The notes under the pieces were generated by a model. It was not told the DNA's origin. It was given only the letters and a program-made list of their open reading frames with translations, and made no database searches. The translations under genes and the position numbers were made by a program. From contig NC_049984.1 in assembly GCF_000003815.2 (NCBI RefSeq), positions 5,410,491 to 5,474,490 on the forward strand: 64,000 nt of DNA, read 5' to 3'. This document shows, one piece after another, positions 63,005 to 64,000 of this stretch (positions are counted from its first letter, which is position 1; each line of letters begins with the position of its first letter). This DNA comes from Branchiostoma floridae (lineage: Eukaryota > Chordata > Leptocardii > Amphioxiformes > Branchiostomatidae).

Positions 63005-64000
63005 GTAAGCACATCTCCTCTAGTCTGACCGAATTGCACCCCCAGAACGGCCCTCACGGCGTGCGTTCTCCATAGGGAGCCGCCGTTCGAGTTTATTGTG
63101 GTTATATACAGGTCGTTGGAGCTAATTTGACACTTGCATTAATTAATTTATGATTAATAATATATAAATAAGTTGATTTGGAGTCCGAACGCACGGCGTA
63201 CGGTCCTCTAATTTTGAGAATTTTTCGGGGAATTTTTCACGTTGGCACAGCGCCCGTTTGGACCTGACCCCTTGGGTCACATACACAATACATACAGACG
63301 GGGCTGTCATGAAATGGTGGGCCGACCCTACATATAGGTCAGAGTTCTGCCCTGTTTTCCCCTCCTTCTCCAACCCCTACATTTTTGACATGTCTGTATT
63401 TTGTTCAGAAGTAACGTTTGGGTTTGCTCGCCGCCGTGCTGCGTCATTTCTGGGCGATATTCTGCGGTTAGATTGCGCTGGAGGCTCGCCTGTCTAGACG
63501 CCCATTATTGCCGCGCCTGGAAACTAGACACCGTGCACTCGGGGCTCCAGACAGTGCGGTTTTCCTCAAGCATTCACTCCAAAAAACCCTCCGCAGCCCA
63601 ACATCGTCAGCTCACAGCTTGCAGAGGGAGAATTTTAGCAGTCCTGCGGTTTTACACTCGTATATGGAGTGGGCTGCGGACGTGTGAAAGAGAGGGAAGC
63701 TTATTTTCTAGGTCAGTGGATTTTTCCTTGAGTGGATATGTGGCTGACTAGGCAGAAGGGGATGGGCTTGAGGGTCTGTGGCAGGCTGACAGCACTGCCT
63801 CTCCCCAACATCACTCTCTCCCTGGCACGCATAAGTGTAGCTGCGAGGCATTGTCAGATATTGTCAAGGGTGTATACAGCAGAACCCACAGTTCCTAGGC
63901 TTTTCCACCAGGTGTTACTTGTTTTTCTTGGCAGGGGAGTGAAGTGTGGAGGCAGGGAGGGTAGGTGTGTACAGGAGCAAAAGACAGGCGTGAGGAGGGG
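63005..64000. other. Right edge, no recognisable exon
   Basis: GC-richer sequence downstream of the putative leader exons. No third exon with homology was found, so the gene, if real, continues beyond the window with a long first intron. Confidence 0.6.

Overview
This is a eukaryotic, intron-rich window, most likely from a cephalochordate (amphioxus, Branchiostoma). The evidence is two chordate-type ciliary/centrosomal genes with many short exons, and introns packed with short inverted-repeat elements, tRNA-derived SINE-like repeats and minisatellites of the kind common in amphioxus. The genus is an inference; the gene identities are much firmer. Two 100-N assembly gaps are present (19622-19721 and 58171-58270).

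Region 1 (94-37282, plus strand): the 3' part of a CEP192 (SPD-2 family) gene. Thirty coding exons splice into one uninterrupted frame of about 1,161 codons. They match the C-terminal half of vertebrate CEP192 (Ig-like ASH/PapD-type domains) from end to end. The N-terminal part lies to the left of the window. Introns are 0.2-11.3 kb and hold most of the repeats. The usual stop overlaps a good splice donor, and a GC-rich 40-codon block at 39049-39168 could be an alternative terminal exon.

Region 2 (37283-48208): the interval between two convergent genes. It starts with a minisatellite seeded by the CEP192 stop/donor site. Further on it contains MITEs, short tandem duplications and unique sequence.

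Region 3 (48209-62050, minus strand): a complete three-exon gene for CIMIP1 (human C20orf85), a ciliary microtubule inner protein of 141 aa. Intron 2 is about 13 kb. Its 3' end carries eight tandem copies of the exon-3 acceptor plus the first 29 codons. It also holds a 2.3 kb inverted repeat and a cluster of MITEs.

Region 4 (62051-64000): a GC-rich, apparently bidirectional promoter with an RFX X-box-like site next to CIMIP1 and a YY1-like site on the other side. Two short plus-strand exons follow that encode a signal-peptide-like leader, the possible start of a gene running off the right edge.

Both recognised genes are centriole/cilium genes. In human, CEP192 neighbours LDLRAD4 and C20orf85 lies near the LDLRAD4 paralogue PMEPA1, so the pairing here may preserve a pre-duplication chordate linkage. 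No prokaryotic, CRISPR or viral system was found. The most unusual feature is the repeated tandem duplication of splice junctions in both genes.
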